The notes below the pieces were generated by a model, which saw nothing but the letters and a program-made list of their open reading frames with translations, did not search any database and was not told the DNA's origin. The position numbers and the translations under genes were made by a program. A stretch of 64,000 bases of DNA, taken from assembly GCA_964494345.1 (NCBI GenBank), contig CAZBSI010000001.1, positions 1 to 64,000 on the forward strand. Reading direction: 5' to 3'. The first letter of the stretch is position 1. Every line of letters begins with the position of its first letter. This DNA comes from DTKD01 sp964494345 (GTDB lineage: Bacteria > Armatimonadota > UBA5829). This document shows, in pieces, positions 49,873-58,286 of this stretch.

Positions 49873-50478
49873 ATGGACGTTGAGCGAACCGATCGGGGTG
49901 GGCTGCAGAGCTTATTTGAGCAGACAGTAGATGCTCTTGTTGCTGCAGCAGGGCAGCGCGATAAGACTGCGGAAGGTCACAGTAAGCGCGTCACGAGATA
50001 CTGCATTGCCGTCGGCAGGGTTCTGAACCTGTCGAACGCGGAGCTTACCAACCTGAAATATGCGGCTGGGCTTCACGATATCGGTAAGGTCGCGATCTCA
50101 CGAAGAATACTAAACAAACTCGGCAAATTGACCGAGGACGAATTCGCCGTAATGAAACGGCACTCCACTATAGCGACCCGCATACTGGAAAAGGTCGACG
50201 GCCTGCAGGATGCGGCGCCGCTTATCAAGCACCATCACGAACGCTACGATGGCAAAGGCTACCCTGATGGGCTGGCTGGCGATGATATTCCATTGGGAGC
50301 CAGGATCATAAGCGTGGCTGAGGCGTTCGATATACTCACATCAGACGTGCCCTGGCGCGATGCTATGGATCAGGAATCGGCTCTTACGGAGCTTGAGGCC
50401 TGTGCGGGCACGCAATTCGACCCTGTGGTGGTCAAGGCATTTCGAACAGCTTTAGTCGGCGGGTTTGTCGAAAGATAA
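49873..50478 (+). CDS. HD-GYP domain phosphodiesterase
   Basis: The 201-aa protein is almost only an HD-GYP domain. It has His36, HD at 68-69 (AGLHDIGKVAI), His97 and HHERYDGKGYPDGL around 120-133, which is the GYP signature for hydrolysis of cyclic-di-GMP. No receiver or membrane segment is attached. It starts 15 nt after selA with GGGAGG, so it is likely cotranscribed. It ends 1 nt from the convergent transporter permease gene. Confidence 0.88.
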   Translation: MDVERTDRGGLQSLFEQTVDALVAAAGQRDKTAEGHSKRVTRYCIAVGRVLNLSNAELTNLKYAAGLHDIGKVAISRRILNKLGKLTEDEFAVMKRHSTIATRILEKVDGLQDAAPLIKHHHERYDGKGYPDGLAGDDIPLGARIISVAEAFDILTSDVPWRDAMDQESALTELEACAGTQFDPVVVKAFRTALVGGFVER

Positions 50479-50479
50479 T

Positions 50480-51310
50480 CTATTTCGCCTGAGTAACGGA
50501 CTTGGCTCTTCTGCGCCGCGGGGATATCGCCGCGCAGAAGAAGAACGTCGCCGTCGATAGCAGCACTATCGTCGCGCCGGACGCTATCCCCAGTAGATCC
50601 GATAATACCAGGCCGAATACGCACGACCCGACACCAAACACCACCGCCAGCGCCATTAAGTTGCGAAACTTCTCGGTAAGCTGATAGGCAGCCGCCGCAG
50701 GAGTGACGATCAACGCGCCGACGAGTATAATCCCCACAACTTTAATCGACATCACCACTGTCAACGCCATCATCGTTATCAGCAGAAAATACAGCTTGCT
50801 CGCCGGAATCCCCGTGACTTCAGCCATCTCGGCATCAAATGTGATGAACATCAGGTCCTTATAAAGCCAACCCACCAGCGCCAGCACAATCGCGGTGATA
50901 ACTACCGTAGTCCACACATCCTGCGCCGTCACCGCAAGTATGCTTCCAAACAGATAGCTGAACAAATCCACCTGGTAGCCCTGTTTTAACCCGACCAGCA
51001 GTATCCCCAGCGCCATAGTCGACGCAAAAAAGACACCAACAGCCGTGTCCTCCTTAACAAAGCTCTTCTTCGAAGTCAGCCCGATACCCCAGGCGGTCAG
51101 GATGCAGAACACTATCGCGCTCCAAATGGGGTTAATCCCCAGCCACACTCCGATCGCCACACCCCCAAACGAAGCGTGTGCAATGCCAGCCCCGATAAAC
51201 GCCAGCCCTTTAAGGACCACATAGACGCCGATAATCGCACACAGCGCACCTATCAGCACCCCGGCCACGGTGGCGCGCTGCATATAAGCAAAAGCGAAAC
51301 TCTCAAGCAT
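50480..51310 (-). CDS. znuB: Zn/Mn ABC transporter permease
   Basis: The 276-aa inner-membrane protein has about eight hydrophobic segments and fits the ABC-3 family (GLAFIGAGIAHASFGGVAIG, VVGIILVGALIVTPAAAAYQL). It is the channel of a zinc- or manganese-type importer. It starts inside the end of the ATPase gene (8-nt overlap) and ends 1 nt from the convergent HD-GYP gene. Metal specificity is not decided by sequence. Confidence 0.9.
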   Translation of the reverse strand: MLESFAFAYMQRATVAGVLIGALCAIIGVYVVLKGLAFIGAGIAHASFGGVAIGVWLGINPIWSAIVFCILTAWGIGLTSKKSFVKEDTAVGVFFASTMALGILLVGLKQGYQVDLFSYLFGSILAVTAQDVWTTVVITAIVLALVGWLYKDLMFITFDAEMAEVTGIPASKLYFLLITMMALTVVMSIKVVGIILVGALIVTPAAAAYQLTEKFRNLMALAVVFGVGSCVFGLVLSDLLGIASGATIVLLSTATFFFCAAISPRRRRAKSVTQAK

Positions 51311-52094
51311 CCGGGTGATCCTCCACTACTATATGTGGCGTGTCGGAGTGATGCAGATACGCCGCATGCGAGCCATACATATCCGTCAGCGCGTTTGAAC
51401 ACACTTCCTCGTCCGGCCTGCAATGAGCCACCAGCGACACATTCAAGCACGCGATTGTATCAATATAAGAAGCCACCACCCCAATGTCATGTGACACCAG
51501 CACAATGGTAACGTCGTCGCGCTTCAATTCCCGCAGCAGCGAATATAGATTACCGGTAGTGGTCACATCTATCCCGGTGGTCGGCTCGTCGAGCACCAGC
51601 AATTCGGGCTCGTCGGCAAGCGCGCGGGCGATAAAGACCCTCTGTCGCTGCCCGCCGGAAAGTCTGGCAAGGGAACGATCCTTAAGGTCGGCGATACCCA
51701 CCTTCTCCAGCGCAGCGAGAGCAGCCTCATGATCTTCCGGCCGCGGTCTCTTACCGACCCCGATTCTACCATAAGTCCCCATTAGTACTGTCTCAAAGAC
51801 GCTAATAGGAAAGTTCAGGTCGATATCGAATATCTGAGGCACGTAGCCAATTCTCGACCGATGCTCCCGCAGTTTCTCCACCGGCACGCCAAATACTCGA
51901 ATCTCCCCGCTGTCAGGTTTGATTAGCCCTAAAATAGCCCTTACCAGCGTGCTCTTGCCGGATCCATTCGGGCCTACAATCGCCGTGAACTCCCCTTTGC
52001 TTACAGTCAACGAGACCGAATCCAGCACTTTTAGCCCGTTGTGGAGCACAGTCAGGTCTTTGACTTCGATAAGAGGCTGAGTCTGGTCTATCAT
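51303..52094 (-). CDS. znuC: Zn/Mn ABC transporter ATPase
   Basis: The 263-aa ATPase has Walker A GPNGSGKSTLV, signature LSGGQRQRVFIARALA, Walker B LLVLDEPTTGID and the H-loop VSHDIG. The last 35 residues are rich in His, Cys and Asp (CRPDEEVC, YLHHSDTPHIVVEDHPD), not usual for all ZnuC and possibly metal binding. It overlaps znuB by 8 nt and znuA by 4 nt. Confidence 0.93.
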   Translation of the reverse strand: MIDQTQPLIEVKDLTVLHNGLKVLDSVSLTVSKGEFTAIVGPNGSGKSTLVRAILGLIKPDSGEIRVFGVPVEKLREHRSRIGYVPQIFDIDLNFPISVFETVLMGTYGRIGVGKRPRPEDHEAALAALEKVGIADLKDRSLARLSGGQRQRVFIARALADEPELLVLDEPTTGIDVTTTGNLYSLLRELKRDDVTIVLVSHDIGVVASYIDTIACLNVSLVAHCRPDEEVCSNALTDMYGSHAAYLHHSDTPHIVVEDHPDA

Positions 52095-52978
52095 TTCAAG
52101 GCCCCAGCCATTTTACTTAAGTTGTCTCGCATATTAGTGAAGTAGTCATAATCAGGCGGCTGTCCGAAAGCGTCCAACAGCAGCACCTTCGCGCCGGCCT
52201 CTTCTGCAACCACCTGAGCTGCTTTAGGCGACATCTGAGGCTCCGCGAAAATAGCCCGAACTTTTAGCTTTCTCGCTATCTTTATAGCCTGTGATATGTC
52301 TCGAGGCGACGGTTCTTTACCGGGGCTTGGCTCGATTTCAGCAGCTTGATTCAGCCCATATCTGTGCGCAAAATAGGTCCACGTCGGGTGAAATGTCACA
52401 AAGCTCTTATGACGAAACCCCGATACCTCAGCGCGTATGTCCTCATCCAACACATTCAGTCTTTCGATCAACTTATCAGCATTTGCGCGATATTCCTCAG
52501 CGTGCTGCGGGTTGGCTTTTACAAAAGCGTCGCGAATCTTCTCCACTTGATGAATCGCGTCCACCGGATCCAGCCAAACGTGCGGATTGCCGTGTTCATG
52601 ACCGTGCCCAGCTTCTTCGTCTATGAAATGCAACCCATCAGCCGTATCCGTCACGATCAGTTTCGGGTTATTAGCAGCATCCACCACTCTGTCCGCCCAA
52701 AACTCCAATCCGGCTCCGTTCAACACCAGCACCGAAGCCTTGCTCAAATCAGTCATCTGGTTGGGCTGAATCTGATAAGTATGCGGGTTCGACCCCGGCG
52801 GCACCAATAGCGTCACCTTAACCCGGTCGCCACCCACCTGTTGTGAGAAATAATACAACGGCGCGATGCTGGCTGCCACGATCATCTTATCCTGCCCAGT
52901 CTCAGGTTTTCCGCATCCGCTCATGCAGGCCATAATCCCAAGGGCGACTAGTATCGCCACATAAAACTTTGCAATCAT
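52091..52978 (-). CDS. znuA: Zn/Mn ABC transporter substrate-binding lipoprotein
   Basis: The 295-aa cluster A-I solute-binding protein has a lipoprotein signal (LVALGIMACMSGCGKPE, Cys near 22). It shows GSNPHTYQIQPNQM and a His-rich loop (EAGHGHEHGNPHVWLDP) before the family helix, then FVTFHPTWTYFAHRYGL. The His-rich loop favours zinc. It overlaps the DUF4380-like gene by 4 nt and is thus second in the operon. Confidence 0.93.
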   Translation of the reverse strand: MIAKFYVAILVALGIMACMSGCGKPETGQDKMIVAASIAPLYYFSQQVGGDRVKVTLLVPPGSNPHTYQIQPNQMTDLSKASVLVLNGAGLEFWADRVVDAANNPKLIVTDTADGLHFIDEEAGHGHEHGNPHVWLDPVDAIHQVEKIRDAFVKANPQHAEEYRANADKLIERLNVLDEDIRAEVSGFRHKSFVTFHPTWTYFAHRYGLNQAAEIEPSPGKEPSPRDISQAIKIARKLKVRAIFAEPQMSPKAAQVVAEEAGAKVLLLDAFGQPPDYDYFTNMRDNLSKMAGALK

Positions 52979-54000
52979 TGCAGCTTCAACCCCCTCGGCA
53001 GCAGCCCACGCTTTTGAAGCAACTCCAAACGCGCAAACACATCCGGTATATCCTTCGCACTTTGGTTAAGTCGAGACAAGAACCAGTCCTCTGTCAATTC
53101 GGTCTCTTCACCGGGCTTTAGCTTGACGATCGGCCCCATCACTTCCATCTCAGCATATCCGCCCGCCATATTCGTCCCGCATGTATAAAATGCAGCGTCA
53201 CAGCCGCCGTCCGGGTAGGTGGCATCGACCATCCTATTCGCCCATCTCTTGACGAAAGCAAGCTGGCCTTTGATATACACCATCCAACCGGCCTTCGCAT
53301 CGGTCGCAAAGTTCTCTACCCTGTTGTCGTATTTCAAAATCCCTAGTCCATTTACCACCTGCACCTGCTTGATAGCCCCGCCGACAGGATAAAGAACGTT
53401 CCAACCGCTTGTAAAAGCGCTCTTGGGATTAAGCGGGAATATTATCCAGCACGGAACCTTTACCTGGGTCACATCCCACACACTCCACTTGATCTCCTCA
53501 TCCGAAACATTTTTCATTCGTTCGATAAGGCGCACACGTGTGGTGGAATCAGACAGCACGATGTCTCGAATAAATTGATATCCCAGATGCTTTATCGGCG
53601 CGGTGGTAATCCGCACTCCACGCCCATCCGGCAGTGCTTCAACCTCGGCAGGCATCGAATCGTAGAAATAGTCGCTCCATTGCGATTGCGGTGCATTCCA
53701 GGCCTTATATCCGCCATAATTGCGCCAGGTCTTGCCTACATCATCGCCCGTTATCTTGCCAAGCTCCGATTGATTCTGCCAGAACGCATCCTCCCCATTC
53801 AGCGAATATTCCATCACCCGCCCGCCGATCTGCGGCACTACCACCAGCCTCACCAGTGGGTTTGATATCTCGTAACAGCCGTTCCAGCCTTCATAATCGA
53901 TCTTACGAACGTTAACCTGCCCCAGGGCAACACCGGCCGCACAAAAAATCAGCGCCGCCATAATAAAGCCCCGAATCAGCCGATTTGCATATCTGTTCAT
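52975..54000 (-). CDS. Exported DUF4380-like protein
   Basis: I chose ATG 54000 (MNRYANRLIRGFIMAALIF) because it gives a signal peptide; a start at 54153 would read through a duplicated hairpin repeat. The 341-aa product has segments like SNPLVRLVVVPQIGGRVMEYSL, then NPKSAFTSGWNVLYP and a C-terminal LKPGEETELTEDWFLSRL. This resembles DUF4380, a beta-sandwich with a galactose-mutarotase-like look. Its stop overlaps the znuA ATG, so it leads the metal transport operon, an unexpected partner. Function unknown. Confidence 0.72.
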   Translation of the reverse strand: MNRYANRLIRGFIMAALIFCAAGVALGQVNVRKIDYEGWNGCYEISNPLVRLVVVPQIGGRVMEYSLNGEDAFWQNQSELGKITGDDVGKTWRNYGGYKAWNAPQSQWSDYFYDSMPAEVEALPDGRGVRITTAPIKHLGYQFIRDIVLSDSTTRVRLIERMKNVSDEEIKWSVWDVTQVKVPCWIIFPLNPKSAFTSGWNVLYPVGGAIKQVQVVNGLGILKYDNRVENFATDAKAGWMVYIKGQLAFVKRWANRMVDATYPDGGCDAAFYTCGTNMAGGYAEMEVMGPIVKLKPGEETELTEDWFLSRLNQSAKDIPDVFARLELLQKRGLLPRGLKLQ

Positions 54001-54044
54001 AAACGCCGCGTCCAAACCGCCATCACCAATCCCTGCATTATCCA

Positions 54045-54269
54045 CCAAGATAGGTGGCGATCTCCGAATCGCCGCCTCCGAACTCTGCATTATCCACCAA
54101 AACCCAGCGTAGTGTCCGATCTCCGTCTCGGACAGTCCCTCGTAAAGCAACATAACCGGGACGAAGCGACGCCACTATACAACTCATGTCATCCTGCGCG
54201 CAGTCGCAGGATCACGCCCCGCCAGTGCATTCCCGTGGATTCCGCGACTACGCGCGGAATGACAAACAT
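54045..54269. repeat. 225-bp tandem duplication, copy 1
   Basis: The stretch beginning CCAAGATAGGTGGCGATCTC and ending GACAAACAT recurs exactly 229 nt later. It contains four palindromes: GGCGAT/ATCGCC, GTCCGA/TCGGAC, a TCCTGCG/CGCAGGA hairpin and an ATTCCGCG/CGCGGAAT hairpin. It lies just upstream of the DUF4380-znuACB operon and probably contains its promoter. Confidence 0.9.
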
Positions 54270-54273
54270 CCTC

Positions 54274-54498
54274 CCAAGATAGGTGGCGATCTCCGAATCG
54301 CCGCCTCCGAACTCTGCATTATCCACCAAAACCCAGCGTAGTGTCCGATCTCCGTCTCGGACAGTCCCTCGTAAAGCAACATAACCGGGACGAAGCGACG
54401 CCACTATACAACTCATGTCATCCTGCGCGCAGTCGCAGGATCACGCCCCGCCAGTGCATTCCCGTGGATTCCGCGACTACGCGCGGAATGACAAACAT
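54274..54498. repeat. 225-bp tandem duplication, copy 2
   Basis: Identical to copy 1 (54045-54269) as far as I can read, with a short TCCT-like linker between the copies. Perfect identity suggests a recent duplication. No coding potential beyond shadows was found in either copy. Confidence 0.9.
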
Positions 54499-54529
54499 AC
54501 AACACATCCCGTCATTTCGAGCGCCCACA

Positions 54530-54600
54530 CCCCGTCATTTCGAGCGAAGCGAGAAATCTGCTTTTTCGATATCCGGCCACCCAGGTTGGAAGTCCGCATT
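54530..54600. repeat. Dispersed REP-like palindrome
   Basis: GTCATTTCGAGCGAAGCGAG, continuing AAATCTGCTTTTTCG, is a palindrome (TTTCGAGCG/CGCTCGAAA-like) downstream of the minus-strand maf gene. A near copy stands at 62911-62958. About 30 bp after each, weaker similarity continues. These resemble the TCATTCCGAGCGnAGCGAGGAAT-type intergenic repeats of many genomes. Confidence 0.75.
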
Positions 54601-54633
54601 ATTTCCAGCTTTCGCTTCTTTCGCGCTTTCGGT

Positions 54634-55206
54634 TTATCCCTTCCAAAACTCGCTCAACACAACACTCAGTTTATACAACGGCAGCCCGACTACGTTAGGA
54701 TAACACCCGGATATCCCCTTAATCAAGATTGCCCCCTTGCCCTGAATACCGTATGCCCCCGCTTTATCCTGCGGCTCACCTGTCGCGATATACCGCGAGA
54801 TCATCTCTTCGGAAAGCTCACGAAAGCGCACCTCAGTGCATTCAACATCGCGCCGCTCGATGTCGTTTAGAATTGCGGCGATTCCCGTGTAAACCTCGTG
54901 AGTGCGCCCGCTCAACAATCGAAGCATCCGGGCTGCGTCCTGTTCGTCTTTGGGTTTACCCAGAATTTGCCGATCAACCACAACAATTGTGTCGGCGCCG
55001 ATAATTAAAGAGTTTGGGTGGTCTTTTGCAACGTCACGCGCCTTCGCTGCAGCAGAAAAAATAACGTGTTCGACAGGTGGCAGATCAGGAGGCACTTCAG
55101 ACTCGTCGAAGTTGCTGGTCAGGACGCGGAAATCTTCGAGAATAAGTGAAAGCAGTTCACGCCTGCGCGGAGATGCGCTGGCGAGTATGATATCAAATGG
55201 CGGCAA
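54634..55206 (-). CDS. maf: Maf-like nucleotide pyrophosphatase
   Basis: The 190-aa product starts MPPFDIILASASPRRRELL, with GADTIVVVDRQILGKPKDEQ and AYGIQGKGAILIKGISG, the Maf house-cleaning family. Members hydrolyse dTTP/UTP or modified nucleotides; the YhdE-like SASPRR and GADT motifs point to dTTP/UTP. It is 16 nt downstream of yvcK and closes the operon. Confidence 0.93.
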   Translation of the reverse strand: MPPFDIILASASPRRRELLSLILEDFRVLTSNFDESEVPPDLPPVEHVIFSAAAKARDVAKDHPNSLIIGADTIVVVDRQILGKPKDEQDAARMLRLLSGRTHEVYTGIAAILNDIERRDVECTEVRFRELSEEMISRYIATGEPQDKAGAYGIQGKGAILIKGISGCYPNVVGLPLYKLSVVLSEFWKG

Positions 55207-55222
55207 ACCTTTGTCCCCTTTG

Positions 55223-56524
55223 CTAATATATCAGCTTGACTATCGCATCCGCCAATTTGTTGGGGTCGTGTCTGACCACCTCGGTCTGGCTGATGAAATC
55301 CCCCAGCACGGGCCGGTAGCCCATCTCCCGCACCGCAGCCACGTTTGGCTCCACGAAGAACTGGTTCGACTCCGCGTATTTATCCAGCAGATCCTTATTA
55401 GGCTCGGTCTGGTTAATTAACACATAATTAAACGCGCGCAAGTCGCTGTGCGCGGCCATTGCCTTAACGTGGTCGGCGGCTGTGAACCCATCCGTCTCCC
55501 CAGGCTGGGTCATCACGTTGCAGACATATATCTTTTCTGCATCAGAGGCAGCGATAGCTTCAGGTATGCCGGCCACGAGCAGGTTCGGCACAATACTGGT
55601 ATAAACGCTACCCGGCCCCAGAACGATACAATCGGCGGTCTCAATAGCTTTTATAGTCTCTTCGAGCGGCTTCGCGTTGGATGGCTGCAGTAATACGTGT
55701 TTTATGGGGATTCCTGCCGCAGAGATATTGGTCTCGCCGTCGGCCATAGTCCCATCTTCAAACACCGCCTGCAATCGCACCTGCTGAATGGTAGAAGGCA
55801 GCACGCGGCCGCGAATCGCAAGAATATTGCTGGTCTCCTTCACCGCGCGCTCGAAATCTCCGGTGATCTGGGTCATCGCAGCAATCAGCAGGTTGCCGAA
55901 CGAATGGCCCATAAAACACTCTTCTTTGTCCCCAAATCGATACTGGAAAAGCTCCGTCATCAGAGGCTCTGCATCAGCCAGCGCAACCAGGCAGTTTCTA
56001 ATATCCCCCGGCGGCAGCACCCCCATCTCGCGCTGTAACCTGCCGGAACTGCCGCCATCATCAGTCACAGTCACAATAGCCACGATGTTGCTGGTATATC
56101 TTTTCAGACCACGCAGCATCGTCGAAAGCCCTGTCCCTCCGCCGATAACTACTATGCTCTGACCCTGTGCCAGATATCGTCTTTGAAAGACCACATCGGC
56201 CAGTTTTCCGTGCAGTTCGGGGTTGAGCACGCTGGTAATCGATCGCACCACCTGCCTGAGGCTCACGAATATCAGAAGCAGCCCCAACGCAATGAACCCC
56301 AGCCCGAATATTAATTTAGTGTTAGGGTCATTAAGTGTGATGCCACGCCACTTCCAGGCCATGTTATACATAGGCCCGGCAATATCAATTATCTGGGTGC
56401 CCGCTAATACGACAACCCCGGCAAACGCGACCGCCATGCCGACAGGTATCAGCAAAAGCCAGCGCTTGATTCTCATCCCCGGATACAGCCATTTCAGGCT
56501 GCTCATCAAGCCTCTAACCCGCAT
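55223..56524 (-). CDS. yvcK: YvcK/GlmR-type regulator with N-terminal membrane segments
   Basis: The 433-aa product has two hydrophobic segments (LLLIPVGMAVAFAGVVVLAG, LIFGLGFIALGLLLIFVSL) before the CofD/YvcK core: IVVIGGGTGLSTMLRGLKRY and TVTDDGGSSGRLQREMGVLP. Members bind UDP-sugars and affect peptidoglycan precursor flow and growth on gluconeogenic substrates. The start lies 4 nt from the rapZ stop. The usual partner whiA is missing and maf follows instead. Confidence 0.92.
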   Translation of the reverse strand: MRVRGLMSSLKWLYPGMRIKRWLLLIPVGMAVAFAGVVVLAGTQIIDIAGPMYNMAWKWRGITLNDPNTKLIFGLGFIALGLLLIFVSLRQVVRSITSVLNPELHGKLADVVFQRRYLAQGQSIVVIGGGTGLSTMLRGLKRYTSNIVAIVTVTDDGGSSGRLQREMGVLPPGDIRNCLVALADAEPLMTELFQYRFGDKEECFMGHSFGNLLIAAMTQITGDFERAVKETSNILAIRGRVLPSTIQQVRLQAVFEDGTMADGETNISAAGIPIKHVLLQPSNAKPLEETIKAIETADCIVLGPGSVYTSIVPNLLVAGIPEAIAASDAEKIYVCNVMTQPGETDGFTAADHVKAMAAHSDLRAFNYVLINQTEPNKDLLDKYAESNQFFVEPNVAAVREMGYRPVLGDFISQTEVVRHDPNKLADAIVKLIY

Positions 56525-56528
56525 CAGA

Positions 56529-57416
56529 TCAACCTCGTCCCTGCATCAGGTCTCTGTGCTCAACGCGCACCGTATAATTTGAAGCAGCCAGGAACCGCGC
56601 CAACTCCGTAGCCACCACCACCGATCTATGCTTGCCCCCGGTGCAGCCTATGGCGATCGTTAAATACGCCTTACCCTCTCGCAGATACTGCGGTAAACTG
56701 AACTCAACCAGGTCGAATAGCTTCTCCATAAGCGGTTCAGTGAGAGGGTCCGACAATACATATTGCGCGACCTCCTCGCTAGTGCCGTTCAAATTGCGCA
56801 GCTTAGGCACCCAATATGGGTTGGCAAGAAATCGGACATCAAACACCAAATCCGCATCCAGCGGCGTGCCGTGCTTGAATCCGAACGACAACACGGCGAT
56901 CATCAACCGTTCCTGGCTCTCCGAGGGGCCGAAAAACTCGCGTATCAGCCTGCGCAGACCCTCAGCTTCCATGTTCGTGGTATCGATAATCTTATCCGCG
57001 TTCTCCTTAAGATCGGCGAGCATATCGCGTTCCAGGGTTATCGCTTCAAGTATCCCGCGTTCCCTGGTCACCAACGGATGCTTACGCCGGGTCTCCTTAA
57101 AGCGTTTCACAAGCTCCGCATCGCTGGAATCCAGATACAGCACCACCGGCGGCTGAAAATGCTCCACAGGATGCTCTCGAAGCTCACGGCAAATCGGGAT
57201 CAGTTGATCAAAAAACTGCCCCGATCGCACGTCGACGATTATCGCCACATCCTCAGCATCCTCAGCCGATTTCCAGAAGTTGATCACGTCAGGCAGCGCC
57301 CCAGGCGGAATATTGTCGATGCAATAGAAGTTCAGGTCCTCAAATGTATTCGCAGCCATCGACTTCCCGGCCCCGGACATCCCCGTAACGATTACTAATT
57401 GCTTATGTTTTCTCAA
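56529..57416 (-). CDS. rapZ: RapZ/YvcJ nucleotide-binding protein
   Basis: I place the start at TTG 57416, overlapping the TGA of the preceding gene, which gives MRKHKQLVIVTGMSGAGKS and a 295-aa protein of normal size. A start at 57581 would add 55 foreign residues. Walker A is GMSGAGKS. FEDLNFYCIDNIPPG and the C-terminal IGCTGGKHRSVVVATEL are diagnostic. RapZ controls amino-sugar synthesis in E. coli, and YvcJ homologues bind nucleotides. It is followed by yvcK, the typical pair. Confidence 0.93.
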   Translation of the reverse strand: MRKHKQLVIVTGMSGAGKSMAANTFEDLNFYCIDNIPPGALPDVINFWKSAEDAEDVAIIVDVRSGQFFDQLIPICRELREHPVEHFQPPVVLYLDSSDAELVKRFKETRRKHPLVTRERGILEAITLERDMLADLKENADKIIDTTNMEAEGLRRLIREFFGPSESQERLMIAVLSFGFKHGTPLDADLVFDVRFLANPYWVPKLRNLNGTSEEVAQYVLSDPLTEPLMEKLFDLVEFSLPQYLREGKAYLTIAIGCTGGKHRSVVVATELARFLAASNYTVRVEHRDLMQGRG

Positions 57417-57772
57417 TCCGCTTTCACCTTGATCGGCCAACTTATGACCGTGCTGAGAATCGCATATAGAACAGACCCGAGCAACGCGCCCCACGCATTC
57501 ATGATCCCGCCGCTTGCAGACCCCGCCAGCCAGAACAGCAGTGAGTTTACCACGAAACTGAACAATCCGAACGTCAGGCAATTAATCGGCAGGGCCAGCA
57601 GTTTAATTATCGGGCCGACAATCGCGTTTATTATGGCCAGCGCTGGCACGAACAGCGCCATGCGCCAGGCAGGTTCCCACTCTAATTGTGCAAAAGGCAG
57701 GCAGCGGATCACGCTAACCGTTACCAGCAGCGCCACAACGCCGGCTGCCCATCTCAGCGCCATCTGTCGCAT
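57413..57772 (-). CDS. YvlD/phage holin IV-like membrane protein
   Basis: The 119-aa protein has about four hydrophobic segments (VVALLVTVSVI, ALFVPALAIINAIVGPII, CLTFGLFSFVVNSLLFWLAG, ALLGSVLYAILSTVI). It resembles the YvlD family often called phage holin IV-like, of unknown function. It abuts ogt upstream and its TGA overlaps the rapZ TTG. No phage genes are nearby, so it is not evidence of a prophage. Confidence 0.8.
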   Translation of the reverse strand: MRQMALRWAAGVVALLVTVSVIRCLPFAQLEWEPAWRMALFVPALAIINAIVGPIIKLLALPINCLTFGLFSFVVNSLLFWLAGSASGGIMNAWGALLGSVLYAILSTVISWPIKVKAD

Positions 57773-58276
57773 CTAAATATCGACTCCTTCAAGCTTTAGC
57801 AGCTCTCTTTTCCATTCGAGTCCGGGGCCAAATCCTCCGATAGCTCCGCCTGCAGCAATCACCCTGTGACACGGTACTATAATGGACAGCGGGTTTTTTG
57901 CCATCGCGGTCCCCGCCGCACGAGCCGCGCGTTCACGACCAGCCATTCGCGCCAGTTCCTTATACGTAACCAGTGTACCATAAAGAATCGTCATAGCCGC
58001 TCGCTGCGCAGCTTCCAAAAACACCCCAGGATGCCCCAAATCGACTTCAATATTCGAAAAATCTACCTTTTCGCCCTTAAAATACCGATCAAACCTCTCC
58101 GGTATATCCCCGAACGCATTAGGGTTTTCAATGCTGTTGGCGTTTAATCCTGCTTCTATACACTCCATCGCCTCTTCGCGCGTCGGCTGAGGCAAAGTCG
58201 AGCGGGTTAATCTGCCATCGTGGCCCACCAGGCCGATCCAGCCGTGCTCTATCTTGAAAATATAATAATAATTCAT
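57773..58276 (-). CDS. ogt: Methylated-DNA-[protein]-cysteine methyltransferase
   Basis: The 167-aa product has IIVPCHRVIAAGGAIGGFGPGLEWKRELL with the acceptor Cys136 in PCHR. TLVTYKELARMAGRERAARA is the DNA-binding helix region. It repairs O6-alkylguanine by transferring the alkyl group to itself. It sits 10 nt after uvrC, a repair pair. Confidence 0.93.
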   Translation of the reverse strand: MNYYYIFKIEHGWIGLVGHDGRLTRSTLPQPTREEAMECIEAGLNANSIENPNAFGDIPERFDRYFKGEKVDFSNIEVDLGHPGVFLEAAQRAAMTILYGTLVTYKELARMAGRERAARAAGTAMAKNPLSIIVPCHRVIAAGGAIGGFGPGLEWKRELLKLEGVDI

Positions 58277-58286
58277 GTCTCGCTCC

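Noticed and set aside
54189..54416. 75-aa minus-strand frame within the tandem duplication
   Set aside because: It reads through hairpin repeats with no start context; repeats create the open frame.
54045..54498. CRISPR array
   Set aside because: There are only two copies of 225 bp with a 4-nt linker, no regular short repeat and spacer pattern, and no cas genes.
57413..57772. Prophage marker from the holin-like protein
   Set aside because: This YvlD-like family is a general membrane protein; it is embedded in the uvrC-rapZ-yvcK housekeeping operon with no phage genes.
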